From Parabacteroides sp. AM08-6 (lineage in GTDB: Bacteria; Bacteroidota; Bacteroidia; Bacteroidales; Tannerellaceae), in contig NZ_QRMP01000005.1 of NCBI RefSeq assembly GCF_003473295.1, forward strand, positions 1-64,000: a stretch of DNA of 64,000 nucleotides, read 5' to 3'. A model generated the notes under the pieces. The model saw only the letters and a program-made list of their open reading frames with translations, was not told the origin of the DNA and searched no databases. A program made the translations under genes and the position numbers. Numbering within the stretch: the stretch's first letter is position 1; every line of letters starts with the position of its first letter. Positions 47,325 to 56,452 of the stretch are shown piece after piece.

Positions 47325-48246
47325 CTTTGTTCAACGTTTCATTATCAACAATAGGAACGAGGCTGTCGGAACGTTTATATTTCCAGCGTTTATGCGTCCA
47401 CAACCAATAAGCCGGATTGCGCAGGATACATTTCTCCATCATCCGGGCATACTGTTCGGTAATCCAGAACTCCGGTGTTTGTTTCGGGGTGGAGGTTATC
47501 AGTTTCATATCGACTGTATAATAGCCTCGTTTCACTTTCCGGGTATCTAAGAAGATAACAGGTAAATCCAGTTTGCGGGCAATCCGTTCAGAGCCGGTCA
47601 GGATAGACGAATCCTGATTGAGAAACGGTGTCCAGTAATGCAGGTTGGCGGCGCTGGGCGTCTGGTCGGCCAGGAAGATTACAACGGAACGCGTACCATC
47701 TTTCTTTAGCTGGATGATGTCGCGTATCGTGTCTTTCTTTTTTATTCCGTAAGAGCCGAAGCGTGTGCGGAGCCGGATAAACAACCGGTCGAAAGCCAGA
47801 TTGTTGAGTGGACGGTAAATCTGATAGATGCGTGAGTCCTTGAAACGCGAAGTGGAGGCGGAGAACCATTCCCAATTACCGTAATGCCCCATCAGCAACA
47901 CAAAGCAAGTATGTCCTTCTTCCATCAGCTTGTCCACCAATTCGGGATTGCGCAGGAAAGCACGCCGTTGCACCTCTTCGAGTGAGATATGCGCCAGCTT
48001 GATTGTTTCGACAATATAGTCGGCAAAGTGATGATAGAAGTCCCGTTCCATCTTGCGCAGCTCCTGTTCCGACTTGTCTGGGAAAGCCGCTTGCATATTC
48101 CGGCGAACTACCTTGATGCGGTATCCTGCTATCTTATAAATGAGAACATATAAGATGTCGGACAGTATATAAAGTACCCGCATCGGCAATAGGGCATGAA
48201 CTTTTACCCAACTGTATATCAGTGCATATTGTATTTTACTCCACAT
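47314..48246 (-). CDS. LpxL/HtrB-family acyltransferase
   Basis: The family adds secondary acyl chains to lipid A at the inner membrane. The 310-aa product has an N-terminal membrane-proximal helix, the catalytic LLMGHYGNWEW motif (HX4E, near residue 120), the RPLNNLAFDRLFIRLR block and ADQTPSAA. Bacteroidetes have homologues that act on lipid A or on ornithine/glycine lipids, so the exact substrate is uncertain. It overlaps mtaB by 11 bases at its start and the GT2 gene by 11 bases at its end. Confidence 0.88.
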   Translation of the reverse strand: MWSKIQYALIYSWVKVHALLPMRVLYILSDILYVLIYKIAGYRIKVVRRNMQAAFPDKSEQELRKMERDFYHHFADYIVETIKLAHISLEEVQRRAFLRNPELVDKLMEEGHTCFVLLMGHYGNWEWFSASTSRFKDSRIYQIYRPLNNLAFDRLFIRLRTRFGSYGIKKKDTIRDIIQLKKDGTRSVVIFLADQTPSAANLHYWTPFLNQDSSILTGSERIARKLDLPVIFLDTRKVKRGYYTVDMKLITSTPKQTPEFWITEQYARMMEKCILRNPAYWLWTHKRWKYKRSDSLVPIVDNETLNKDEE

Positions 48247-49567
48247 GATGATTTGTTGTTAATAACGCCGTTTTGTCTTCGTTCCAACCACCCAGCACTA
48301 CCCGGCGCGTTTCATTCACCAGCGAGCTGTCGTACGGAATTTCCACTTTGATGTAATTCTCGGTAAAACCGTGCATCATGCCTCCCTTCTTCGTATGTTC
48401 GAATAAAACATCCGCTTCGTTTCCGATGTGTGCTTCATAGAAAGCATGCAGTTTGCGCTCTGAAATATCCAGCAATTGCTGGCTGCGGAGATGTTTTGTC
48501 TTCGCATCAACCACATGCGCTATCTTCAACGCCTGCGTACCGGGACGTTCGGAATAGCTGAACACGTGCAACTGGCTGATGTCAAGACTTTCGATGAAAG
48601 AGCGTGCTGCCTCGAACCACTCGTCCGTTTCCCCGCGCGTTCCCACGATAACATCCACTCCGATAAAGGCATGGGGCATGATTTCTTTTATCTTCTCAAT
48701 CTTATGGCGGAACAGGGCCGTGTCGTATCGGCGGCGCATCAGTTTAAGCACTTCGTCGCTGCCGCTTTGCAGCGGAATATGAAAATGCGGGGCAAAGCGT
48801 TTGCTGCCGGCAACAAAGTCGATGGCCTCATCTGTTATCAGGTTCGGCTCGATGGAAGAGATGCGGTAGCGGAGAATGCCTTCCACTTCGTCCAGCGCGC
48901 GAATTAGGTCGATAAATGTTTCCCCAGTACTTTTCCCGAAGTCTCCGATGTTGACACCTGTCAATACAATTTCCTTTCCTCCCTTGGCGGCAACCTCCTG
49001 TGCTTGCTTCACCATGCTGGCGATTGTCCCGTTGCGGCTACGTCCGCGGGCAAAAGGAATGGTGCAATAAGAACAGAAATAATCGCATCCGTCCTGCACT
49101 TTCAGGAAATGTCGCGTCCGGTCGTCGGCCGAGCAGGAAGGAGAGAATGTCCGGATATCTTTTGTCGGGGAAGCAATTACGGCGCCTCCTCCTTCTTCTT
49201 TCTTTTTGAGGTTGTCCAGATAGGTGAGGATGTCCAGCTTCTGTTCGGCTCCCAGTACAAGGTCCACTCCTTCGATATGGGAAACCTCTTCCGGTTTCAG
49301 TTGTGCGTAGCATCCCGTCACGACAATGAAAGCGCCCGGATGTTGTTTACCGATACGGCGGATAGCCTGCCGGCACTTTTTGTCGGCCAGTTCTGTCACG
49401 GAGCAGGTATTGACAACGCATATATCCGCCCTTTCGCCTGTACGGGCTTTGCGCACTCCTTGTTCGGCTAGCACTTTCCCTATTGTGGAAGTTTCGGCGA
49501 AGTTCAGTTTGCACCCTAAGGTGTAATAGGCGGCTATCTTATTCTCGAATACTGTTTTATCTATCAT
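48236..49567 (-). CDS. mtaB: tRNA t6A37 methylthiotransferase MtaB
   Basis: MtaB is a radical-SAM enzyme that converts t6A37 to ms2t6A37 in tRNAs reading ANN codons. The 443-aa product has the UPF0004 domain with three cluster cysteines (YTLGCKLNFAE, VVNTCSVTELADKKCR, VTGCYAQ), the radical-SAM motif CDYFCSYC with FARGRSRN, and a C-terminal TRAM domain. The ATG at 49567 is chosen over an upstream in-frame start at 49588. It leads an overlapping operon with the acyltransferase and glycosyltransferase. Confidence 0.93.
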   Translation of the reverse strand: MIDKTVFENKIAAYYTLGCKLNFAETSTIGKVLAEQGVRKARTGERADICVVNTCSVTELADKKCRQAIRRIGKQHPGAFIVVTGCYAQLKPEEVSHIEGVDLVLGAEQKLDILTYLDNLKKKEEGGGAVIASPTKDIRTFSPSCSADDRTRHFLKVQDGCDYFCSYCTIPFARGRSRNGTIASMVKQAQEVAAKGGKEIVLTGVNIGDFGKSTGETFIDLIRALDEVEGILRYRISSIEPNLITDEAIDFVAGSKRFAPHFHIPLQSGSDEVLKLMRRRYDTALFRHKIEKIKEIMPHAFIGVDVIVGTRGETDEWFEAARSFIESLDISQLHVFSYSERPGTQALKIAHVVDAKTKHLRSQQLLDISERKLHAFYEAHIGNEADVLFEHTKKGGMMHGFTENYIKVEIPYDSSLVNETRRVVLGGWNEDKTALLTTNHHVE

Positions 49568-49726
49568 TGCTGTGTAATTATCGCGCAAATTTAGCGAAAA
49601 TATTCGGAATAGGAGAGTTGCCGGCTGTTAACGTTCACTCATACCGGTTGTTCCTGGTAAGCCATAGGTCGGTATTGCTTAAGTATTTCCTTACTATCTA
49701 TTAGCTGTTTTCATGGTAACCATAAG

Positions 49727-49814
49727 TCGTTCGCCAATTGGCGAACGATTGTCCGCCAACCAGTGAACGGTCGTTCGTCAGCAAGCGAACGTTCGTTCGC
49801 CAATTGGCGAACGA
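49727..49814. repeat. Four contiguous 22-base palindrome-like units
   Basis: Four units of 22 bases (49727-49748, 49749-49770, 49771-49792, 49793-49814) abut without spacers. Units 1 and 4 are identical perfect palindromes: TCGTTCGCCAA followed by its reverse complement. Unit 3 keeps the outer arms (TCGTTCG and CGAACG) with a changed centre, and unit 2 is the most diverged (15 of 22 positions shared). It is not a CRISPR because there are no unique spacers. It could be a multi-site operator, or a REP-like element. Confidence 0.85.
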
Positions 49815-49898
49815 TTAATGTCAAGGGAGCAAAGAGCTAATGGATAAGGATGAAAAATCTAAAAGCTCCTATCTTTTTCTGCTAAAGATTGTTGCTTA

Positions 49899-49930
49899 GT
49901 TGTGTATCTGCCCGATAGTCTTTATTTTTG
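49899..49930 (+). promoter_or_regulatory. Possible promoter of the acyl-CoA ligase gene
   Basis: TATTTTTG at 49923-49930 matches the -7 consensus; the -33 position holds GTTG rather than TTTG, 20 bases upstream. The ATG at 49953 follows 22 bases after the box. Confidence 0.4.
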
Positions 49931-49952
49931 CATACACGATAAGTTTTAAGCT

Positions 49953-51617
49953 ATGATACAAGAGAATTTTATCAAGATATACGAAGAAAGTTTTAAGAAG
50001 AACTGGGAGTTGCCGGCACTTACGGATTATAGTAAGGGAACCGGCTTTACTTTCGGCGAGGTGGCTCAGGAGATTGCCCGTATCCACACCTTGTTTGAAG
50101 AGTGCCAGATACGGCGTGGCGATAAAATTGCTCTGATAGGGAAAGATAGCGCGCGCTGGTGTATCGTTTATATGGCGGCTGTTACCTATGGGGCGATTAT
50201 CGTCCCTATTCTGCAAGACTTTAGTCCGAACGATGTACATCATATTATCAACCATTCCGGCTCCGTATTCTTATTTGTCAGCGACCGCATCTGGGATACG
50301 CTGGAAGAAGAGATGATAGAGGAGGTACGCGGTGTATTCTCCCTGTCGGATTTCCGATGCCTGCATCAGCGTGATGGCGAGAATATCCAGAAGCTGTTGA
50401 AAGGTATGGACGATAAGATGGCGGAGAAATATCCGAACGGATTCAGCAAGGAAGATATCAAATATGCCGAACTGGACAATGACAAGGTCGTTTTGTTGAA
50501 CTATACTTCCGGTACGACCGGCTTTAGTAAAGGCGTCATGCTGACGGGAAACAATCTGGCCGGAAATGTGACGTACGGCCGCGAACTGGGTGTGCTGTAC
50601 CGGGGCGAACGCGAACTCTGTTTTCTTCCGCTGGCTCATGCTTATAGTTGTGCTTTCAACTTCCTTGTGCCGATGGCGGTCGGTGCGCATGTGTACTTAT
50701 TGGGAAAGGTCCCTTCGCCTAAGATTCTGCTGAAAGCGTTCGAAGAGGTGAAGCCGAACCTGATATTGACGGTTCCGCTTATCCTTGAGAAGATATATAA
50801 GAAGATGATACTTCCGCAACTGAGCAAAACGACGATGAAGCTGGCTTTGAACATTCCGTTGCTCGATTCCCGCATTTATGCCCAGATACGGAAACATCTG
50901 GTAGATGCGATGGGTGGCCGGTTCCGGGAAGTAATCGTTGGAGGAGCGGCTATGAACCAGGAGGTAACGGACTTCTTATATAAGATTAAGTTCCCCTTCA
51001 CCATCGGCTACGGCATGACGGAATGTGGTCCGCTTATCAGTTACGACCATAACGACGAGTTCGTCCCCGGCTCCTGTGGACAGGCGTTGAAAGGTATTAT
51101 GGAAGTTCGTATCGATTCGGATGATCCATATAATAAGGTAGGGGAAATCCAGGTGAGAGGCGAGAATGTGATGAAAGGATATTATAAAAATGAGGATGCG
51201 ACGGCGAATGTCTTCACGGAAGACGGCTGGCTGCGTACCGGTGATTTGGGAACGATAGACCACGACAACCGCATCTATATCCGTGGACGTAGCAAGACGA
51301 TGATACTGGGCGCAAGCGGACAGAATATCTATCCGGAGGAAATCGAGTCGAAATTGAACAACCAACCCTTTGTCATGGAAAGTCTTATCGTTGAGAAAAA
51401 CGGGAAGCTGGTCGGATTGGTTTATCCGGATTATGATACGGTGGACAGCACAGGTATTTCGCATGAAGACCTGCCGGTGATTATGGAGCAGAACAGACTG
51501 GAGCTTAACAAACTTTTAGCACCTTACGAAGCTGTCTCGGAACTTCAACTATACCCGACAGAGTTTGAGAAGACACCGAAAAAAAGTATCAAACGTTACC
51601 TTTACAGTAACTACTGA
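49953..51617 (+). CDS. Long-chain fatty acid-CoA ligase (AMP-binding)
   Basis: The enzyme activates fatty acids with ATP and CoA. The 554-aa product has the P-loop-like LNYTSGTTGFSKGVML (about residue 180), the FLPLAHAYS segment, the adenine motif GYGMTECGPLIS and the hinge region TGDLGTIDHDNRIYIRGRSKTMIL, with a shortened C-terminal lid ending SIKRYLY. The overall pattern is that of long-chain ligases in Bacteroidetes. It is transcribed away from mtaB, with the palindromic array about 140 bases upstream of its start. Confidence 0.9.
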   Translation: MIQENFIKIYEESFKKNWELPALTDYSKGTGFTFGEVAQEIARIHTLFEECQIRRGDKIALIGKDSARWCIVYMAAVTYGAIIVPILQDFSPNDVHHIINHSGSVFLFVSDRIWDTLEEEMIEEVRGVFSLSDFRCLHQRDGENIQKLLKGMDDKMAEKYPNGFSKEDIKYAELDNDKVVLLNYTSGTTGFSKGVMLTGNNLAGNVTYGRELGVLYRGERELCFLPLAHAYSCAFNFLVPMAVGAHVYLLGKVPSPKILLKAFEEVKPNLILTVPLILEKIYKKMILPQLSKTTMKLALNIPLLDSRIYAQIRKHLVDAMGGRFREVIVGGAAMNQEVTDFLYKIKFPFTIGYGMTECGPLISYDHNDEFVPGSCGQALKGIMEVRIDSDDPYNKVGEIQVRGENVMKGYYKNEDATANVFTEDGWLRTGDLGTIDHDNRIYIRGRSKTMILGASGQNIYPEEIESKLNNQPFVMESLIVEKNGKLVGLVYPDYDTVDSTGISHEDLPVIMEQNRLELNKLLAPYEAVSELQLYPTEFEKTPKKSIKRYLYSNY

Positions 51618-51686
51618 TAACTGGGAAAACATTGATATACAGCGGCTTATCGTACTAACGGGAAATATTTTGAAAAAAAGCGGATT

Positions 51687-51722
51687 ATGTTGTACAACAT
51701 ATTTAATTAATACATACATTTG
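51687..51722 (+). promoter_or_regulatory. Promoter with 14-bp palindrome for the acidic lipoprotein gene
   Basis: TACATTTG at 51715-51722 is a perfect -7 box. Where the -33 TTTG is expected stands a perfect 14-bp palindrome, ATGTTGTACAACAT (51687-51700). The arrangement suggests an operator or activator site in place of a normal -33 element. Confidence 0.55.
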
Positions 51723-51773
51723 CATCGTTTTACAACAAAAAGATATTATAGACCGTTTAAATTTTAAAAGAAA

Positions 51774-52004
51774 ATGAAAAAGTTAGTTGCTTTCGCTGCT
51801 GTAATTGCAGCTGTATCATTCGCATCCTGTGGCAACAAATCAGCTGAATCTACTGAAGTTGCAGAAACTGAAACAGAAGCTACCGTAGAAGAAGTTGCTC
51901 CTGTCGTAGAAGAAGAAGATACTGTTGCTGCTGAAGCTGACTCGACAGCTACCGAAGCTGCTCCTGCAGAAGAAGCTGCTCCTGAAGTTGCTCCCGCTGA
52001 ATAA
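51774..52004 (+). CDS. Small, very acidic Ala/Glu-rich lipoprotein
   Basis: The 76-aa product has a lipoprotein signal peptide with Cys near residue 19 (VSFASCGNK). The mature part is low complexity, built of Ala, Glu, Val, Thr and Pro (for example VEEVAPVVEEEDTVAAEAD and the EEAAPEVAPAE end), with a single Lys and no aromatic residues, so it is probably disordered and strongly negative. It has its own promoter and terminator. Function is unknown; a flexible surface or periplasmic spacer is possible. Confidence 0.75.
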   Translation: MKKLVAFAAVIAAVSFASCGNKSAESTEVAETETEATVEEVAPVVEEEDTVAAEADSTATEAAPAEEAAPEVAPAE

Positions 52005-52027
52005 TATCGGCAAACAGTTATGAGGAC

Positions 52028-52059
52028 AGTCTGTATGCGTGTAACATACAGACTTTTTT
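52028..52059 (+). terminator. Terminator after the acidic lipoprotein gene
   Basis: AGTCTGTATG (52028-52037) pairs perfectly with 52045-52054 around a 7-base loop, followed by a T-run. Confidence 0.88.
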
Positions 52060-52091
52060 GTTTATGAACATGATGTAATAATAGGAATAAT

Positions 52092-54155
52092 ATGAAACTA
52101 ACTTTGCGTCTCTTTCCCGTTCTCGCTTTATTGAGTTATTCCGTTGCCGCACAAATACCGGCCGACGGAACAATCCATTTGCAGGATGTGGAAATTCAGG
52201 GAAAACGCTTCGGGGGCTTGACAGGCAGGGAAGTGAAACGCTTGGAGGTCGACAAAAACTTGAGCAGTGTAACCGGAACGACAGCTGATGTATTCCGCCA
52301 ACTGCCTTCGGTCATAACGGACATTGAAGGTGGAATCACTTATCGCGGTTCCAGTAAACCGGGGCTGCTGATAAACGGTATTCCCTATGGGTTGATGGAG
52401 GAGAATAGCGGGGATATGCTTATCCAGCTTCCTGCCTTATTCTTTAACCGGGTATCGATGACGGCTGTTCCTTCCATTGAATTGGTGCCGGACGGGGATG
52501 CCGGTGTCCTGAACTTGTCCTCTGCTATTTTTACAAAGGAGGACTCTCCGCTGACACTAACGTTGGGGGCAGGATTGCAGGAACGTTATAATGCGGGTGC
52601 TGTTGTGAATCTGCATCCCGGAAAGTTTCATATTATCGGGAAATATAATTATCGCCGTGAATACCGCAAGCGTACTTTTAGCAAAACGACAACCAATAAG
52701 GCCGGAACGACAGTGATGAATAATAATGCGGATGCCCGTCCGGATGTACACTTGGCCGACCTGAGTATCGGATACGACCTGACGGCCCGCGACTTGTTGA
52801 CGGTTTACGGTTTGTACAATCTGATGGATTACAGCCGTTACGGAAAGATACATAACAATAAGTTGGTGGAAGGTCATTTGCAGCCAGTCATGTTCCGCCA
52901 CCGGTATAATGACCAGCGCCAGGAGGCTTATGCTGCCGAAGCCCGTTGGAATCATACATTCACTAATCCGCAGGAGCAATTGGAGGTTATCTTCAATTAT
53001 AATAATTTCGGATATGATGAGGACAACGAGTATAAGAACGAAAAGCCGGAGACAGGAAGCATCATAGCGGAAGATAATTATTATGTTCGTCAGGATAAGC
53101 ATAATTATTACATATCGGCAATCTACCGGAAAATGTTCGAGAACGACTGGATGTTCAGAGCCGGTTATATCGGGCGTTTCAAGAATGAGAATTATCGTGC
53201 CGAAGGAAATAAGCTGGCTGCCGGTGAATGGGTGCCTGATGAAACGAAAGAGAATGTTTTTGATTTCTATCGCCGTACCCAGTTGTTGTTTGCCTCTTTG
53301 GGCAAAAGGTGGGGAGCGTTTTATGCGGAAGCCGGTGTGCAGGGGGAATTGAATTGGCAGAAGCTGGAATATCAGTCTCAGACAAGTTCACGCTTCCATG
53401 CTTATCCTCGTCTGCGCTTGTCTTATCAAACGGAAGGTGCAGGGGAATTTGCTTTAAGCTATATCCAACGTGCTATTCGTCCGTATGGCAGTGACTTGAA
53501 TCCGTTTGTGGATTATAGTGATGCGACACATATTAAGAAAGGAAATACTGGGTTGAAGGATGAATTCATTCATTCGTTGGAACTGTCTTATACTTATAAC
53601 GGTACAAACTTCCGGCTCACTCCGGGTTTGTATTATAGGAATAAGGCAAACCGTGTGATGGATGTCGCTTTGCCGGATACCGGAAACGATGTGGTTTGGC
53701 AGAAAGAGAATGTTGGGCATAGTCAGGCTTTCGGTTTCGAACTGTCCGGTGGTTGGCGTCCGGTTCCAGTTTTGTCTGTTGGATTGTCCGGCGATATTTA
53801 CCGGGATGAGATTGATGGCCGTACAATTGGTTACGATTCGAAGAAATCGATGGTTTGCGGTGATGTCAAAGGAAATGTCAATGTCGCAATTACTCCGACC
53901 ACGGAACTGCAACTGGACGCCTTTTATATCTCCGACCAGCTCACTCCGCAGGGCAAAATCAAGCACCGTTCAAGTGTGAATGCCGGTATCTCCCAATACT
54001 TCATGCATCGTAAACTACGTGCCAACGTAAGTATCAACAATATATTCAACAGTCTTGAAGAAACAACAATAGTCGATACTCCGGACTTGCAAATGACGCA
54101 AGTCCGTAATCGTGATGCGCAAGTAACGTGGTTGACGTTGACGTATAATCTGTGA
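52092..54155 (+). CDS. TonB-dependent receptor-like outer-membrane protein
   Basis: The 687-aa product has a signal peptide (to about residue 20, SVAAQ), a plug-like domain (about 30-150: LQDVEIQGKRFGGLTGREVKRLEVDKNL, then GGITYRGSSKPGLLINGIPYG) and a C-terminal beta-barrel with many alternating strands, ending in TWLTLTYNL with the terminal aromatic pattern of outer-membrane proteins. Neither an STN nor a carboxypeptidase-like domain precedes the plug. There is no SusD partner. The ligand is unknown. Its stop is one base from the stop of the convergent carbamoyltransferase gene. Confidence 0.83.
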   Translation: MKLTLRLFPVLALLSYSVAAQIPADGTIHLQDVEIQGKRFGGLTGREVKRLEVDKNLSSVTGTTADVFRQLPSVITDIEGGITYRGSSKPGLLINGIPYGLMEENSGDMLIQLPALFFNRVSMTAVPSIELVPDGDAGVLNLSSAIFTKEDSPLTLTLGAGLQERYNAGAVVNLHPGKFHIIGKYNYRREYRKRTFSKTTTNKAGTTVMNNNADARPDVHLADLSIGYDLTARDLLTVYGLYNLMDYSRYGKIHNNKLVEGHLQPVMFRHRYNDQRQEAYAAEARWNHTFTNPQEQLEVIFNYNNFGYDEDNEYKNEKPETGSIIAEDNYYVRQDKHNYYISAIYRKMFENDWMFRAGYIGRFKNENYRAEGNKLAAGEWVPDETKENVFDFYRRTQLLFASLGKRWGAFYAEAGVQGELNWQKLEYQSQTSSRFHAYPRLRLSYQTEGAGEFALSYIQRAIRPYGSDLNPFVDYSDATHIKKGNTGLKDEFIHSLELSYTYNGTNFRLTPGLYYRNKANRVMDVALPDTGNDVVWQKENVGHSQAFGFELSGGWRPVPVLSVGLSGDIYRDEIDGRTIGYDSKKSMVCGDVKGNVNVAITPTTELQLDAFYISDQLTPQGKIKHRSSVNAGISQYFMHRKLRANVSINNIFNSLEETTIVDTPDLQMTQVRNRDAQVTWLTLTYNL

Positions 54156-54156
54156 C

Positions 54157-55113
54157 TTATTGCAGCCCCATTAATATCTTCTTCAATACCGTTTGTGCTG
54201 AAATCTCGCGGTTGGCAGCTTCGGGGATGACGATGCTTTGCGGGCTTTCAATCACGTCATCGGAAACTATCATGTTGCGGCGGACAGGGAGGCAGTGCAT
54301 GAAATAGGCGTCATTGGTAAGCGCCATCTTTTCCGTGTCTACCGTCCAGCTACGGTCCATGTTGAGCACTTTGCCATAGTTCGGGTCGGCATAGGCAGCC
54401 CAGTTCTTGGCATAGATGAAATCGGCTCCTTCGAATGCTTTCTTTTGGTCGTATTCCACACGGGCTTTACCTACGAAGCGTGGGTCCAGTTCGTAACCTT
54501 CCGGATGAGTAATCACAAATTCATAATCGGTAGCATTCATCCATTCGGCAAAACTGTTGGGAACGGCTTGCGGAAGAGATTTAGGATGAGGAGCCCAAGT
54601 CATAACCACTTTAGGGCGGGCTGTCTTTTTGTATTCTTCAATCGTAATGAGGTCGGCAAAACTTTGTAGTGGGTGGCGGGTAGCAGCTTCCATGCTGAAT
54701 ACCGGACGACCGGAATATTGAATGAACTGGTTCAGTATTTTTTCGTTATAATCATCTTCTTTACTTTCGAAACGAGCGAAAGAACGTACGCCGATAATAT
54801 CGCAATAACAACCCATTACCGGAACGGCTTCCAACAAATGTTCAGGTTTGTCGCCATCCATAATCACGCCACGTTCGGTCTCCAATTTCCAAGCTCCCTG
54901 ATTTACATCGAGCACCATCGTATTCATACCGAGATTCATGGCAGCTTTCTGGGTGGAGAGCCGGGTGCGAAGGCTGGAGTTGAAGAATATCATCAATAAC
55001 GTCTTGTTTTTGCCCAGTTCAGTGAACTGGTAACGGTCTTTCTTAATCTCGAACGCCTCGGCGAGCGCCAGCTTGAGGTCGCCCAAATCCTGTACACAAG
55101 TGAAGTTTCTCAT
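54157..55113 (-). CDS. argF': N-acyl-ornithine carbamoyltransferase (Bacteroidetes type)
   Basis: Bacteroidetes carbamoylate N-succinyl- (or N-acetyl-) ornithine in arginine synthesis instead of free ornithine. The 318-aa product has the carbamoyl-phosphate motif FFNSSLRTRLSTQKA (a variant of STRTR), the HPLQSFADL motif and the C-terminal MHCLPVRRN. These fit the N-acyl-ornithine subfamily as I remember it; the exact acyl group cannot be told by eye. The ATG at 55113 is chosen, as a consensus promoter lies just upstream at 55140-55170. Confidence 0.88.
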   Translation of the reverse strand: MRNFTCVQDLGDLKLALAEAFEIKKDRYQFTELGKNKTLLMIFFNSSLRTRLSTQKAAMNLGMNTMVLDVNQGAWKLETERGVIMDGDKPEHLLEAVPVMGCYCDIIGVRSFARFESKEDDYNEKILNQFIQYSGRPVFSMEAATRHPLQSFADLITIEEYKKTARPKVVMTWAPHPKSLPQAVPNSFAEWMNATDYEFVITHPEGYELDPRFVGKARVEYDQKKAFEGADFIYAKNWAAYADPNYGKVLNMDRSWTVDTEKMALTNDAYFMHCLPVRRNMIVSDDVIESPQSIVIPEAANREISAQTVLKKILMGLQ

Positions 55114-55139
55114 ATTATACTGTTTAATGTAGTGAGGCA

Positions 55140-55170
55140 CAAATGTAGACATTTCCGGGGAGAATACAAA
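55140..55170 (-). promoter_or_regulatory. Promoter for the carbamoyltransferase gene
   Basis: On the minus strand, TTTG (complement of 55167-55170) and TACATTTG (complement of 55140-55147) are separated by exactly 19 bases. The start would be near 55133, 20 bases before the ATG, so the gene need not depend on the proBA transcript. Confidence 0.7.
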
Positions 55171-55205
55171 GGTGAAAAAGTCTGGCTTTTAAATTGAACG
55201 GATGA

Positions 55206-56450
55206 TTATTTCCGTATCTGTCCTTCCCCTTCAATGATATATTTGTAAGTTGTCAGTTCCGGCAATGCCATCGGGCCGCGGGCATGGAGTTTCTGGGTGC
55301 TGATACCTATCTCTGCTCCAAAGCCGAACTGTGCACCATCGGTAAAGGCCGTGGATACATTGGCATAGACGCAGGCGGCATCGACCATTTGCTGAAAACG
55401 GCGGATGGCTTCGGCGGATTCGCTGACGATGCTTTCGCTGTGTTTTGAACTGTAGCGGGCGATATGCTCCAAGGCTTCGTCAAGAGAAGAAACGGTACGG
55501 ATAGCCATTTTATAATCAAGGAATTCAGTTCCGAAACTGTCTGCTACGGCAGGTTGAAGCAAGCTTTCCGGATATTGTCCGGCAAGGGCGGCAAATGCCG
55601 GTTTGTCAGCATAAATCGTAACATTGCTGTCGGACAGTTTGTTGCATATAGACGGAAGGTCGGCTAGGCGGTCTCGGTGAATAATCAAGCAATCCAAAGC
55701 GTTGCAAACGCTGACACGGCGAGTCTTTGCATTGTTTACAATTTCGCGGCCTTTCCCTGTATCACCATCCTTGTCGAAATAGGTATGGCAGATACCGGCT
55801 CCGGTTTCAATAACCGGAACACGTGCATGGTCGCGGACAAAGTTTATCAACGAACTGCTGCCGCGTGGAATAATAAGGTCTACCAGACCGACCGCATTCA
55901 ACAGTTCCGTTGTTGCTTCCCGGTCGGGTGGGAGGAGCGTACAAACGGCAGGTTGGATACCTTGTTTTGCGAGAACATCGTGAATGATGGCTACCAAAGC
56001 ACGGTTGGAGGAGTCTGCATCCGAACCTCCCTTCAATACGCAGGCATTCCCACTCTTGAAACAGAGAGAGAAAACGTCGAAAGTAACGTTCGGACGGGCT
56101 TCGTAGATAACACCGATAACACCGAAAGGTACGGTCACTTTCCGTATCACCATACCATTGGGACGAGTTACTTCGCTCAACAGTCTGCCGAGAGGTGATG
56201 GAAGAGAAGCTACGTTTCTCATATCTCCGGCAATACCGGCCAAACGTTCTTCCGTTAGTTTCAGCCGGTCATATTTCGGGTTAGCCGGGTCCATGCGCTG
56301 CAAATCTTCCGCATTGGCAGCAAGAACTTCTTCCTGGCGGGCTATCAGTGCATCCGCCGTATCGAGGAGGATGCGGTTGATAATGGCATCATCCAATGTT
56401 ATTAGTTGGCGCGAAGCGACTACGGCTTGTTGTAATAGTTCGTTTATCAT
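55206..56450 (-). CDS. proA: Gamma-glutamyl phosphate reductase
   Basis: ProA makes glutamate-5-semialdehyde in proline synthesis. The 414-aa product has the aldehyde-dehydrogenase-like fold with [44 protein letters not shown] and the catalytic Cys in [12 protein letters not shown], and ends in the [16 protein letters not shown] signature. It starts 2 bases after the small membrane protein gene and belongs to the proB-proA transcript. Confidence 0.95.
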   Translation of the reverse strand: MINELLQQAVVASRQLITLDDAIINRILLDTADALIARQEEVLAANAEDLQRMDPANPKYDRLKLTEERLAGIAGDMRNVASLPSPLGRLLSEVTRPNGMVIRKVTVPFGVIGVIYEARPNVTFDVFSLCFKSGNACVLKGGSDADSSNRALVAIIHDVLAKQGIQPAVCTLLPPDREATTELLNAVGLVDLIIPRGSSSLINFVRDHARVPVIETGAGICHTYFDKDGDTGKGREIVNNAKTRRVSVCNALDCLIIHRDRLADLPSICNKLSDSNVTIYADKPAFAALAGQYPESLLQPAVADSFGTEFLDYKMAIRTVSSLDEALEHIARYSSKHSESIVSESAEAIRRFQQMVDAACVYANVSTAFTDGAQFGFGAEIGISTQKLHARGPMALPELTTYKYIIEGEGQIRK

Positions 56451-56452
56451 GA

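Larger units (their letters stand above)
49568..49952. other. Divergent intergenic region with palindromic array
   Basis: This 385-base region separates mtaB from the divergent acyl-CoA ligase gene. It holds a minus-strand -7 box for mtaB (complement of 49586-49593), the tandem palindromic array at 49727-49814, and the ligase promoter near 49923-49930. No reading frame of note. Confidence 0.7.

Noticed and set aside
49727..49814. CRISPR array
   Set aside because: The 22-base units abut directly with no unique spacers, and no cas genes are near.
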